From Aridibaculum aurantiacum (GTDB taxonomy: Bacteria > Bacteroidota > Bacteroidia > Chitinophagales > Chitinophagaceae): 64,000 nucleotides of DNA. The DNA lies in contig NZ_JAFEWC010000002.1 in assembly GCF_017355875.1 (NCBI RefSeq), positions 496,001 to 560,000 on the forward strand, in the 5' to 3' direction. The position numbers and the translations under genes are program-made. The notes beneath the pieces were generated by a model. The model was given only the letters and a program-made list of their open reading frames with translations, was not told the origin of the DNA and ran no database searches. Positions 45,140-52,670 of this stretch are shown here, in pieces (the first letter of the stretch is position 1; each line of letters starts with the position of its first letter).

Positions 45140-46846
45140 ATGCAAATTAAATCGTTTACCAGCTTTTTACTTTTTTTATTACCCGTTGGTTTGTTAGCGC
45201 AAAGTTCTTACCTGCTACCGGGCACAAAAGACTATATACTTGTTGACAGGCTTGAAATAAAATCTGCTAATCAAAATCTCAATTATTCAACCATAAAACC
45301 ATACAATCGGAGGCAGGTAGTAGCGGAAGTGGAAAAGCTGGATAGCTTATACCAGCTTAACCATCACAATGCACCCAATTTAACGCCGATAGACAGGTAC
45401 AACATGGAACGCTTCCTGATGAACAATAGCGAGTGGTCGCGGCCACGAGAAGCATTTAAAAGTCGCAAGCCCATCTTCAATACATTATATAAGAACAAGG
45501 GCAATATGCTGGAAGTGAACAAGGATAATTTCTTCCTTGCTGTCAATCCTCTTTTTACCTACAGGCAATCTTTTGAAGCGGGTAATGATCAGAACATCTA
45601 TTATAACAGCCGCGGCTTTGCATTGCGTGGAATGATAGACAGGCGCGTTGGTTTCCATATTTACTTTACTGAGAACCAGGAACGGCCACCGCTATACGTA
45701 CAGGAGTTCATTAGTAAATGGAGAGCTGTTCCGGGTGCTGGCTTTTACAAGCCTTTTAAGAAAACTGGTGTGGATTACTTTGATGTACGAGGATCTGTTT
45801 CCTGGAATGTTGCAAAGTATATTGATATGCAGTTTGGGTATGATAAGCACTTTATTGGTGTCGGGCACCGCAGCTTATTCTTAAGTGACTTTTCCAATAA
45901 TGCTACTTTCCTGAAGATCAATACCAGGATCTGGAAGTTCAATTACCAGAACCTTTATATGGAATTGATCCCAGATTTCCCTAAACATACCGGAGGTAGC
46001 TTAATGTCCCGGAAATATTTCAGGATGAATCACCTGAGCGTGAATCTTGGAAAGACAGTGAATGTGGGTTTGTTTGATGCAGTTGTTTTTGGACGAAAGA
46101 ATCATTTTGACTTTCAATACCTGCTTCCAGTGATGTTCATAAGGCCAGCAGAACAACAAATAGGTAGCCCGGATAATGCTTTGGTAGGACTGGATGCGAA
46201 GGTGAATATCTTCCGCACCTTTCAGGTATATGGTCAATTGATGTTTGATGAATTCAGGTTGAATGACCTGATAAATCTGAAAGGTGGATGGGCTAATAAA
46301 TATGGGTACCAGGTAGGTGCAAAGTATATTGATGCATTTGGTGTTCGCAACCTTGATCTGCAGGTGGAGTCTAACAGGGTGCGTCCTTTTAGTTATTCCC
46401 ATTTTGACTCTGTTGCTAATTACACGCATTACAACATGCCACTTGCTCACCCGTTGGGAGCTAATTTCCAGGAATTTGTTGGTATAGCCAGAGCGCAGGT
46501 GACAAATAAACTTTACTTGCAGGCAAAGGCTATTTATTATAAACAAGGATTGGATTCTGCGGGTATCAACTACGGTAGCAACCCGTTCAGAAACTATTTT
46601 GACAGGGAAGTAATAGATCCTACTACAGGGCAAACGAGGTTAGAAGGTTACCTGGTAGGAAGTGGCAACACTGCCCGGGTACTGAACATTGACCTGCTCG
46701 CTTCTTATGAAATAAGAGAGAATATGTTTTTTGATGTGTCTACAGTGATCCGCAACATGCGTTTGGAGAGCGGAGGTAGAAGTAATGCTACCATATTGAA
46801 TGCAGGTTTGCGTTGGAATATGCCACGCCGGACCTTTGACTTCTAG
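45140..46846 (+). CDS. Wzi/RemB-like outer-membrane beta-barrel protein
   Basis: 568 residues from the ATG at 45140, which opens a clear signal peptide (MQIKSFTSFLLFLLPVGLLAQS); the TTG 18 bp earlier is a poorer choice. Beta-strand-rich with many aromatic residues and terminal NMPRRTFDF, so an outer-membrane barrel. The N-terminal segment YLLPGTKDYILVDRLEIKS and the core FGRKNHFDFQYLLPVMFIRPAEQ match the capsule-assembly Wzi group, whose Flavobacterium member RemB is linked to gliding motility. The role here is inferred: surface polysaccharide attachment or gliding. A strong terminator follows. Confidence 0.68.
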   Translation: MQIKSFTSFLLFLLPVGLLAQSSYLLPGTKDYILVDRLEIKSANQNLNYSTIKPYNRRQVVAEVEKLDSLYQLNHHNAPNLTPIDRYNMERFLMNNSEWSRPREAFKSRKPIFNTLYKNKGNMLEVNKDNFFLAVNPLFTYRQSFEAGNDQNIYYNSRGFALRGMIDRRVGFHIYFTENQERPPLYVQEFISKWRAVPGAGFYKPFKKTGVDYFDVRGSVSWNVAKYIDMQFGYDKHFIGVGHRSLFLSDFSNNATFLKINTRIWKFNYQNLYMELIPDFPKHTGGSLMSRKYFRMNHLSVNLGKTVNVGLFDAVVFGRKNHFDFQYLLPVMFIRPAEQQIGSPDNALVGLDAKVNIFRTFQVYGQLMFDEFRLNDLINLKGGWANKYGYQVGAKYIDAFGVRNLDLQVESNRVRPFSYSHFDSVANYTHYNMPLAHPLGANFQEFVGIARAQVTNKLYLQAKAIYYKQGLDSAGINYGSNPFRNYFDREVIDPTTGQTRLEGYLVGSGNTARVLNIDLLASYEIRENMFFDVSTVIRNMRLESGGRSNATILNAGLRWNMPRRTFDF

Positions 46847-46862
46847 AACTGATGCATAAATG

Positions 46863-46900
46863 AAAAGCGGGGCATCTTCTTATAGATGCCCCGCTTTTTT
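46863..46900. terminator. Strong terminator between convergent genes
   Basis: 15-bp perfect stem AAAAGCGGGGCATCT / AGATGCCCCGCTTTT, 6-nt loop, T-runs on both strands. It serves the Wzi-like gene (plus) and probably porT (minus). Confidence 0.95.
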
Positions 46901-46919
46901 ATGTGGAGATTTGTATTTA

Positions 46920-47642
46920 TTAGTCTTCTAGGATTATAGAGAATACGATCATGCGTGATTGTAGCCTGTCCAGAACATTGCTGTATTTCAAGTTCGGGTC
47001 GCGGCTATGGATGTTGGATAAACCTGTGCTGAATTTTATTTCAGGAGAAAAGGTTACAAAAGGAAAGAAGAAATTGAAACCAATTCCTGCTTCTACACCA
47101 AAATCACTTCGCCTTAGTTTCACAAGGTCTTCTGCATTCCTTGCTGTAGAATTGCTCGCTAAGTCTATGTCATATTTTACCCCGCTCAACAAATAGGTTC
47201 TGAAATTTCCTATCCTGTCGCTATTGAATTTTACCTGCAGTGGGAAGCTTACAATGGTGGAGGGAAGCGTCTTTGTCTCAACATAATGTCCATCAAAGTT
47301 TGGATACTTGAGATCGTACGTAAAATATTTTGCACCTCCAATAATCAACTGCGGGTTAGAACGTAAAGAAAAACGAGGCGATAGTTGTAATGTAGCAAGC
47401 AACCCGAGTGCAAGACCTCCGCTGCTACCAGGCTCTACTGCCAGAACGGAGTCATTCTCTAAAAAAGTTGGGTGCTTACTTGGATGAAGATAAGAGTGAT
47501 TATAACTGATAGACATGCCAAAGTAATAAGGCCAGTCATCATGATTAGGTCGGTTTAGCTCCCTGTATTGGCTCTGCGCCGTAGCACATATAAAACACAA
47601 ACTAATGAATAAGAAAAAAAGTTTCCGCGGTTCCTTCTGCAT
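46920..47642 (-). CDS. porT: PorT-like outer-membrane protein (type IX secretion/gliding)
   Basis: 240-residue protein with a signal peptide (ending near CATAQSQ) and the PorT/SprT pattern: a polar N-terminal segment LNRPNHDDWPYYFGMSISYN, then eight or so amphipathic strands (SPRFSLRSNPQLIIGG, SFPLQVKFNSDRIGNFRTYLLSGVKYDIDLAS, DFGVEAGIGFNFFFPFVTFSPEIKFSTGLSN). PorT is needed for T9SS function. Location beside ubiE, in line with Bacteroidota genomes, raises confidence; the assignment still rests on pattern recognition. The 289-bp gap to ubiE contains no visible gene. Confidence 0.75.
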   Translation of the reverse strand: MQKEPRKLFFLFISLCFICATAQSQYRELNRPNHDDWPYYFGMSISYNHSYLHPSKHPTFLENDSVLAVEPGSSGGLALGLLATLQLSPRFSLRSNPQLIIGGAKYFTYDLKYPNFDGHYVETKTLPSTIVSFPLQVKFNSDRIGNFRTYLLSGVKYDIDLASNSTARNAEDLVKLRRSDFGVEAGIGFNFFFPFVTFSPEIKFSTGLSNIHSRDPNLKYSNVLDRLQSRMIVFSIILED

Positions 47643-47931
47643 ACTGTTGCTTTAATAAATATCGGACCAAAAAGATAAGTACAGTTGCTTCAAATATCGC
47701 GTAATGTTTTAGTGCTGAATAAGATGTTTCGGGCTTGCAATATAGCCTTCCACTTTTGCTTATGAACAAAAAATCTTGTTTTTCGTTTTTGTTAACGAAT
47801 ACTTGTAGGAAGCAATTCCACCTGTAAAGTGGTGTGTTTACAAGAAATCGATAGAAGCCTGATCCATCAAAATGCTACAGGCATTATACATTGTATAGCT
47901 CCTATTTACAAAACTTTAGCTGTTTGAATTT

Positions 47932-48675
47932 TTACTTGCTACCACAATAGATAGTGGCAATACCAAAAGTGAGCGACTTTTTATATGTTTTAGAAAATCC
48001 AACACCCTGCAATATTTGCAGGAATTCATCTCCCTCTGGAAAGCGCCTAACAGAATCATTCAGGTATTGGTATGCGTCCTTATTTTTTGACACCAGTTTT
48101 CCAACGCTTGGTGTCACCACCTTCATATACAGGTTGTATAAAGCTTTGAAAAGAGGTTGCTTTGGCCGCGAAAATTCCAGTACAACCAATTTGCCTCCGG
48201 GCTTCAATACACGCAACATTTCACCTAGTCCCCGTTCCAGGTTCTCATAATTTCTTACACCAAACGCTACTGTTACCGCATCAAATGAAGCATCAGGAAA
48301 TTCTATTCTTTCACTATCGCCTTTAATTAATTCTATTGCTTTTTCCAGGCCCAGCTTAGCAATTTTCTTCCGTCCGACTTCCAGCATGCCTTCGCTTATG
48401 TCTATGCCTGTTATCTTAGCCGGCATTAACTTCTTGTAGGTCATAATAGCAACATCACCGGTTCCTGTTGCCACATCCAACACCTGTTTAGGTTGAATTT
48501 CTTTCAGTTGTTTTATTGCCTTCTTACGCCAGCCAACATCAATACCTGCGGATAAAAAACGGTTCAAAAAGTCGTAGCGGAAGGCAATCTTATCAAACAT
48601 GGTTGCCACCTGCTGTTTCTTGGTCAGTTCACTTTCTTTGAAAGGAACAATGTTATCGTGTGCAAATTTTGCCAT
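47932..48675 (-). CDS. ubiE: Demethylmenaquinone methyltransferase
   Basis: SAM-dependent methyltransferase making menaquinone (MenG function). 247 residues: MFDKIAFRYDFLNRFLSAGIDVGWRKKA is the UbiE/MenG N-terminal signature, the SAM-binding motif is VLDVATGTGDVA, and VTVAFGVRNYENLERGLGEMLRVLKPGG follows. Because respiration in this phylum uses menaquinone, the MenG reaction is likely and a ubiquinone role is not expected. It is co-directional with porT, 289 bp away. Confidence 0.97.
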   Translation of the reverse strand: MAKFAHDNIVPFKESELTKKQQVATMFDKIAFRYDFLNRFLSAGIDVGWRKKAIKQLKEIQPKQVLDVATGTGDVAIMTYKKLMPAKITGIDISEGMLEVGRKKIAKLGLEKAIELIKGDSERIEFPDASFDAVTVAFGVRNYENLERGLGEMLRVLKPGGKLVVLEFSRPKQPLFKALYNLYMKVVTPSVGKLVSKNKDAYQYLNDSVRRFPEGDEFLQILQGVGFSKTYKKSLTFGIATIYCGSK

Positions 48676-48735
48676 GGTGGCGAAGATACTACCATTGCCT
48701 TTGTAGCAATTGCAGTTAATGGTTTTTAATCGGCA

Positions 48736-49065
48736 CTACTTCCGGAAGAAGGAAAATATTTTTTTGGCACCAGATATCAGGCTGATACTTTTTGAAACCG
48801 ATGGAAGTTTCTTTTGTCCGCTCTCTTCCGGTACTACAAAACGATTGATCAACTTCTTTCCTCCTGAAAGCGCAGCATTGGTTACTTTACCTTTAAGGAA
48901 AGCAGGAATGAGTGAATTGGCACCTGCAGCTGCCAGCTCTGCCGGTATCTCGTACATTTTACGGCTCAGTTCCTTTTGCCGTTGCTCCATCCTAAGTCTT
49001 ACCCGAAGTTTTTCCTGCCTAAGTTCTTGTATTGTGGTAATGTGTAGCCTTTCCATATTATTCAT
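48736..49065 (-). CDS. Small hypothetical protein
   Basis: 109 residues if started at the ATG at 49065 (alternatives at 49077 and 49056). It begins with a charged helical segment (ERLHITTIQELRQEKLRVRLRMEQRQKELSRKMYEIPAEL, likely coiled coil), then an Ala/Gly/Lys-rich stretch and ends SLISGAKKIFSFFRK. No known fold is recognised. It overlaps or abuts the stop of the upstream holin-like gene, so the two are translationally coupled and may act together at the membrane. Confidence 0.65.
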   Translation of the reverse strand: MNNMERLHITTIQELRQEKLRVRLRMEQRQKELSRKMYEIPAELAAAGANSLIPAFLKGKVTNAALSGGKKLINRFVVPEESGQKKLPSVSKSISLISGAKKIFSFFRK

Positions 49066-49414
49066 GTTTATTATCAAAAATGGCTTCTACTACTTTGTTG
49101 GCCACAGTATGTTTCAACTTACTGCGGTGCAGGTATAGCAGCCAAAAAAAGAGTATGATATAAAGCAGCAGGATAATGCCGTAACCCGCCCAATAAGCGC
49201 CTAGCCACACCGATAAATAATAGCCTGCCAGGAATGAGGCAATCATTGTGATGAAGAAGGCAAGAATGGCCAATGGAAATATGATATACAGTTTAGAAAC
49301 CAAACCAGCTACTTTTTCTGTGGCTTCAAGCTTTGCCAGCAGCAGCCTGTCTTGTACATATTTTTCAGCTATGTCTTTTACTTCTGCAAAAAATCCTGCT
49401 TTGTCATGTTCCAT
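49058..49414 (-). CDS. Phage-holin-family (holin-X/DUF1469-like) membrane protein
   Basis: 118-residue protein with a charged N-terminal helix (VKDIAEKYVQDRLLLAKLEATEKVAGLVSKL) and two adjacent membrane segments (about 42-65 and 72-92), the pattern of the Phage_holin_3_6/DUF1469 family, common in Bacteroidota beside a small partner. No lytic function is implied. It forms an overlapping pair with the downstream small gene and is divergent from the AI-2E transporter gene. Confidence 0.8.
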   Translation of the reverse strand: MEHDKAGFFAEVKDIAEKYVQDRLLLAKLEATEKVAGLVSKLYIIFPLAILAFFITMIASFLAGYYLSVWLGAYWAGYGIILLLYIILFFWLLYLHRSKLKHTVANKVVEAIFDNKHE

Positions 49415-49543
49415 ACTAAAGTATTTGCTGCGGTTACAGTCTCAATTTTCAAACCACCCGGCTACCTAAGCTACTGGTTTATTGGTACAATTTTTTAACA
49501 TTTCCAGGTTTAAAGCACACATGGTGACTTTCTACCAAACAAA

Positions 49544-50740
49544 ATGGACATACCTGTAATTAAGTTCGATCCGGAGGAAAAAAAAGTAGTACAGACTGAA
49601 CCTGCAGTCAAAGGCTTAGAGCCTCAAAAGCTCGATCATAAGATCAACAGGTATTTTTTCCTGGCCATCATTATCATTTTTGGACTGATACTTTACTATA
49701 GCCTTAGCCAGTTTTTTACTGCGTTTTTAGGTGCAGTTATTTTTTATGTGCTTAGTAAGAAAAGAATGGACAAGCTGGTGAAGCGCGGTTGGAAGAAGCC
49801 GGCAGCAGCTACAGTCATTATGCTCATTTCGCTCATAATTATCATTGTACCTATTCTCATAGTTGGTTTTTTGCTGTACCAGAAAGGGCGGTTTTACATT
49901 GCCAATCCTGATTTGCTGGTGCAAAGCCTTCATCAATTGCAGGCTAAGCTGCAGCAGAATTACAACCTGGCTTTTCTTTCAGATGAGAACATTATGAAGG
50001 TTAAAACCTTTGTTACCGGCGCTATCACCAACTTGCTCAATGAAAGTCTGGGGTTCTTTGTTACTATCTCTATGCTGTACTTCTTCTTTTACTTTATGCT
50101 TATCAACATAAATAGGATGGAGGCAGCAATTGTTTTCTTCCTGCCATTCAAGCGGGAAAAAATAGAGCTGTTTGGAAAGGAACTGGTAGCACTCACCTTT
50201 AGTAATTCTATTGGTGTGCCTGCCATTGCAGTAGCACAAGGAGTAATCGGATATATAGGATATCTTATAGTTGGGCTTCCTGAAGCTGGATTTTGGGCAG
50301 TGATGACCGGTTTTGCTTCTATAGTACCCATTGTTGGTTCTGCGCTTATTTGGGCACCGGCAACCATTTATCTTTTTACTGTCAATCAAACCTGGGAGGG
50401 CATTTTCTTAGGTTTATGGGGCGTGTTAGTTATAGGCGTTTCTGATAATGTAGTAAGGTTTGTGTTGGCAAAAAAGATGGCAGATGTACATCCCATTGTT
50501 ACGGTACTGGGCGTGATTATGGGTCTTCAATATTTTGGAATTGCCGGTTTAGTGTTTGGACCGGTACTCATTTCTTATTTTATCATTCTTCTAAAGATCT
50601 ATTACCTGGAGTATCAAAGTGTGGTTCCGGTCATCAAAAAACGGCGTAGTGTCCCCATTCGCTTTAACTTGCCTTTTTTAGGAGGACCGTCTAAAAAGAA
50701 AAAGATACCAAATGACAGTAATAGAAGTAAAAGACCATAA
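49544..50740 (+). CDS. AI-2E family transporter (YdiK/TqsA-like)
   Basis: 398-residue polytopic membrane protein of the UPF0118/AI-2E exporter family. About eight hydrophobic segments; a family core is visible in GVPAIAVAQGVIGYIGYLIVGLPEAGFWAVMTGFASIVPIVGSALIW and the C-terminal VSDNVVRFVLAKKMADVHPIVTVLGVIMGLQYFG. Members range from autoinducer-2 exporters to Na+/H+ antiporters, so the solute is undetermined. A basic C-terminal tail overlaps the next gene by 29 bp. Confidence 0.93.
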   Translation: MDIPVIKFDPEEKKVVQTEPAVKGLEPQKLDHKINRYFFLAIIIIFGLILYYSLSQFFTAFLGAVIFYVLSKKRMDKLVKRGWKKPAAATVIMLISLIIIIVPILIVGFLLYQKGRFYIANPDLLVQSLHQLQAKLQQNYNLAFLSDENIMKVKTFVTGAITNLLNESLGFFVTISMLYFFFYFMLININRMEAAIVFFLPFKREKIELFGKELVALTFSNSIGVPAIAVAQGVIGYIGYLIVGLPEAGFWAVMTGFASIVPIVGSALIWAPATIYLFTVNQTWEGIFLGLWGVLVIGVSDNVVRFVLAKKMADVHPIVTVLGVIMGLQYFGIAGLVFGPVLISYFIILLKIYYLEYQSVVPVIKKRRSVPIRFNLPFLGGPSKKKKIPNDSNRSKRP

Positions 50741-51884
50741 AACTGCTAACGACTTCCTCGAGGTGAATGCCTTGATGAACAAAAACAATCCAAAATACAT
50801 TCGGCCGCTCAATAATGAAGTAGAAGATGTTTTCAATCCTGAAAAGAACAAAGCGTTCAGGCATGGTACCATCACCAGGTGGATCTTAAAAGATAACAGC
50901 GGAAAACTTCTTGGCAGAATAGCCGCTTTTACCAGTAAAAAATATATGAATAAGGGAGATGCAATGCCCGTTGGTGGTGTTGGTTTTTTTGATTGTGTGA
51001 AGGATCAATCTGCAGCTAACCTGTTATTCGATACGGCAAAAAGCTGGTTGCAACAGCAAGGTATGGAAGCAATGGATGGTCCTATCAATTTCCTGGAAAG
51101 AGACAAGTGGTGGGGGCTTATGGTGGAGGGTTTTGATGAAGAGCCTTTGTATGGCATCTCTTTCAACCCGCCTTACTACCAGCTGTTGATGGAGAACTAT
51201 GGTTTCCAGAATTTTTACAACCAATATTATTACACGCTGGCTGTCTACGGCACCCTAAGCGAAAAATACGAAGCCCGGCACGCAAAATTCGCAGCTAAAC
51301 CTGATTATAAAGCTGTTCACATAGACAAGACAAAGCTTGAAAAATTTGCAAAGGATTTCTCTACTGTTTACAACCTGGCGTGGGCCCAGCACGAAGAAGG
51401 GAAGGAGATCAGCGGTGAACAAGCTCTGAAGATCTTTAAGAAGATGAAGCCCATCATGGATGAGAAGCTGGTTTGGTTTGCTTATTACAAAGATGAACCT
51501 ATAGGAATGTGGCTCAACATTCCGGACCTGAACCAATATTTTAAATACTTCAATGGAAAGTTTGGCTGGTGGCAAAAACTGCAGTTGCTGTGGTTTCAAC
51601 GGTCCAGGCCCAGCAACAAGATCAATGGGGTAGCATTTGGTATTGTTCCAAAATTTCAGGCTTTGGGTATCGATGCTTTTATGATCTATTCAGGCGCTTT
51701 GGTCATACGTGAACAAGGGAAATATCAATCTATTGAAATGGGCTGGGCTGGAGACTGGAACCCGCGCATGGTTGGTATTTACAAAGCCATTGGCGGAACG
51801 CAAAGCCGCATGATGACCACGTACCGTTACATTTTCGACAGGTCAAAAACATTTGAAAGGCATCCTGTAGTAGGCGTCCAGTAA
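50712..51884 (+). CDS. YghO-like GNAT-fold acyltransferase family protein
   Basis: 390 residues, resembling the YghO group of GNAT-fold proteins. Features: an N-terminal KNNPKYIRPLNNEVEDVFNPEKNK segment, LLGRIAAF, the pair GFFDCVKDQSAANLLFDTAKSWL with GMEAMDGPINFLERDKWWGLMVEGFDEEP, then FNPPYYQLLMENYGF. No acetyl-CoA loop is obvious. The substrate is unknown. It starts inside the end of the AI-2E transporter gene (29-bp overlap), so the pair should be translationally coupled. Confidence 0.75.
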   Translation: MTVIEVKDHKTANDFLEVNALMNKNNPKYIRPLNNEVEDVFNPEKNKAFRHGTITRWILKDNSGKLLGRIAAFTSKKYMNKGDAMPVGGVGFFDCVKDQSAANLLFDTAKSWLQQQGMEAMDGPINFLERDKWWGLMVEGFDEEPLYGISFNPPYYQLLMENYGFQNFYNQYYYTLAVYGTLSEKYEARHAKFAAKPDYKAVHIDKTKLEKFAKDFSTVYNLAWAQHEEGKEISGEQALKIFKKMKPIMDEKLVWFAYYKDEPIGMWLNIPDLNQYFKYFNGKFGWWQKLQLLWFQRSRPSNKINGVAFGIVPKFQALGIDAFMIYSGALVIREQGKYQSIEMGWAGDWNPRMVGIYKAIGGTQSRMMTTYRYIFDRSKTFERHPVVGVQ

Positions 51885-51914
51885 AATCTGGATGCCGCTG
51901 TTTCAGCAGAAAAT

Positions 51915-52499
51915 TCAACCAGGCATTGTGGCTGCATTTCTTTTACCGACAAGTTTGAACAACTTGTAGCCAATGCATGCGCCGGTGATGTTCCAGAAGA
52001 TGTCATCTATATCGGAAAACCGGTAAATGTGAGCGTATCGGAGGAAAAACTGGTATACCTCAATAAATGTTGAAAGGCAGGCTGCAAGCATGATTATGAT
52101 CCAGAATTTTCTTAGTCTCTTGAACAAAACAGGCAGCAATAGGCCCAGCGGAAGGAAAAGGATCATATTGCCAATAACATCCTGTAACAGCGTGTGCATG
52201 TGCGAAACGTCTGCATTATCCTTCGCATAAATATATCTTTCATAAACCCTTACCAACGGCACCAGGTTTACCTTGCTGATCGGGCTTTCAGGATTTGGTG
52301 AGCCAAAATTTTTAGAAATGGTAAGATTTAGAAGAGCCACCATATATAAGTAGAACAGTAGCAGGATTGTCTCTTTCCCCACGTTCAGTGACTTTCCCTT
52401 TTTCCGGTTAATATGCCAGGTAATAAACCTGGTAAAGATCCAGAATGGCAACGAGAGCAGAAGCGGGTAGATAAGATTTGTATAAAAGTACAAGTGCAT
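51915..52499 (-). CDS. VanZ-family membrane protein
   Basis: 194 residues with four to five membrane segments. VanZ-domain features: LLFYLYMVALLNLTI early, an NMILFLPLGLLLPVLFKR core and the FIEVYQFFLRYAHIYRFSDIDDIFWNITGACIGYKL signature. Related to VanZ of teicoplanin resistance; in most bacteria the role is unknown. It is divergent from dnaX, sharing the 171-bp gap. Confidence 0.88.
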   Translation of the reverse strand: MHLYFYTNLIYPLLLSLPFWIFTRFITWHINRKKGKSLNVGKETILLLFYLYMVALLNLTISKNFGSPNPESPISKVNLVPLVRVYERYIYAKDNADVSHMHTLLQDVIGNMILFLPLGLLLPVLFKRLRKFWIIIMLAACLSTFIEVYQFFLRYAHIYRFSDIDDIFWNITGACIGYKLFKLVGKRNAATMPG

Positions 52500-52618
52500 C
52501 CTGCAAATAGGTTCAAGCGCCTGAAAGTAGTAACTTCTGAAGAAACAGGCAGCAAGACATTATGGTTGTTTACAATTGGTTTTACAAGAACATCTTGTGC
52601 AAAACAACCGCTAACAGC

Positions 52619-52637
52619 ATTAGCAAACTTTGCTAAT
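52619..52637. promoter_or_regulatory. Perfect palindrome upstream of dnaX
   Basis: 19 bp: arms ATTAGCAAA and TTTGCTAAT (9 bp) around a single central C. It ends 33 nt before the dnaX start codon and overlaps a TAATTTG promoter-like sequence (52635-52641). It could be an operator or a chance promoter-overlapping palindrome. Confidence 0.45.
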
Positions 52638-52670
52638 TTGCACCCCTGCCCACTATACAAGGCGATTTAC

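Noticed and set aside
49058-49414. Prophage or lysis cassette suggested by the holin-like gene
   Set aside because: There are no endolysin, capsid, integrase or attachment-site signals around it, and this family is common outside phages in Bacteroidota.
52413-52670. Upstream in-frame extension of dnaX beginning at 52413
   Set aside because: The 86 extra residues have no resemblance to DnaX, overlap the VanZ gene on the other strand and precede the family's conserved MEKFIVSARKYRP start.
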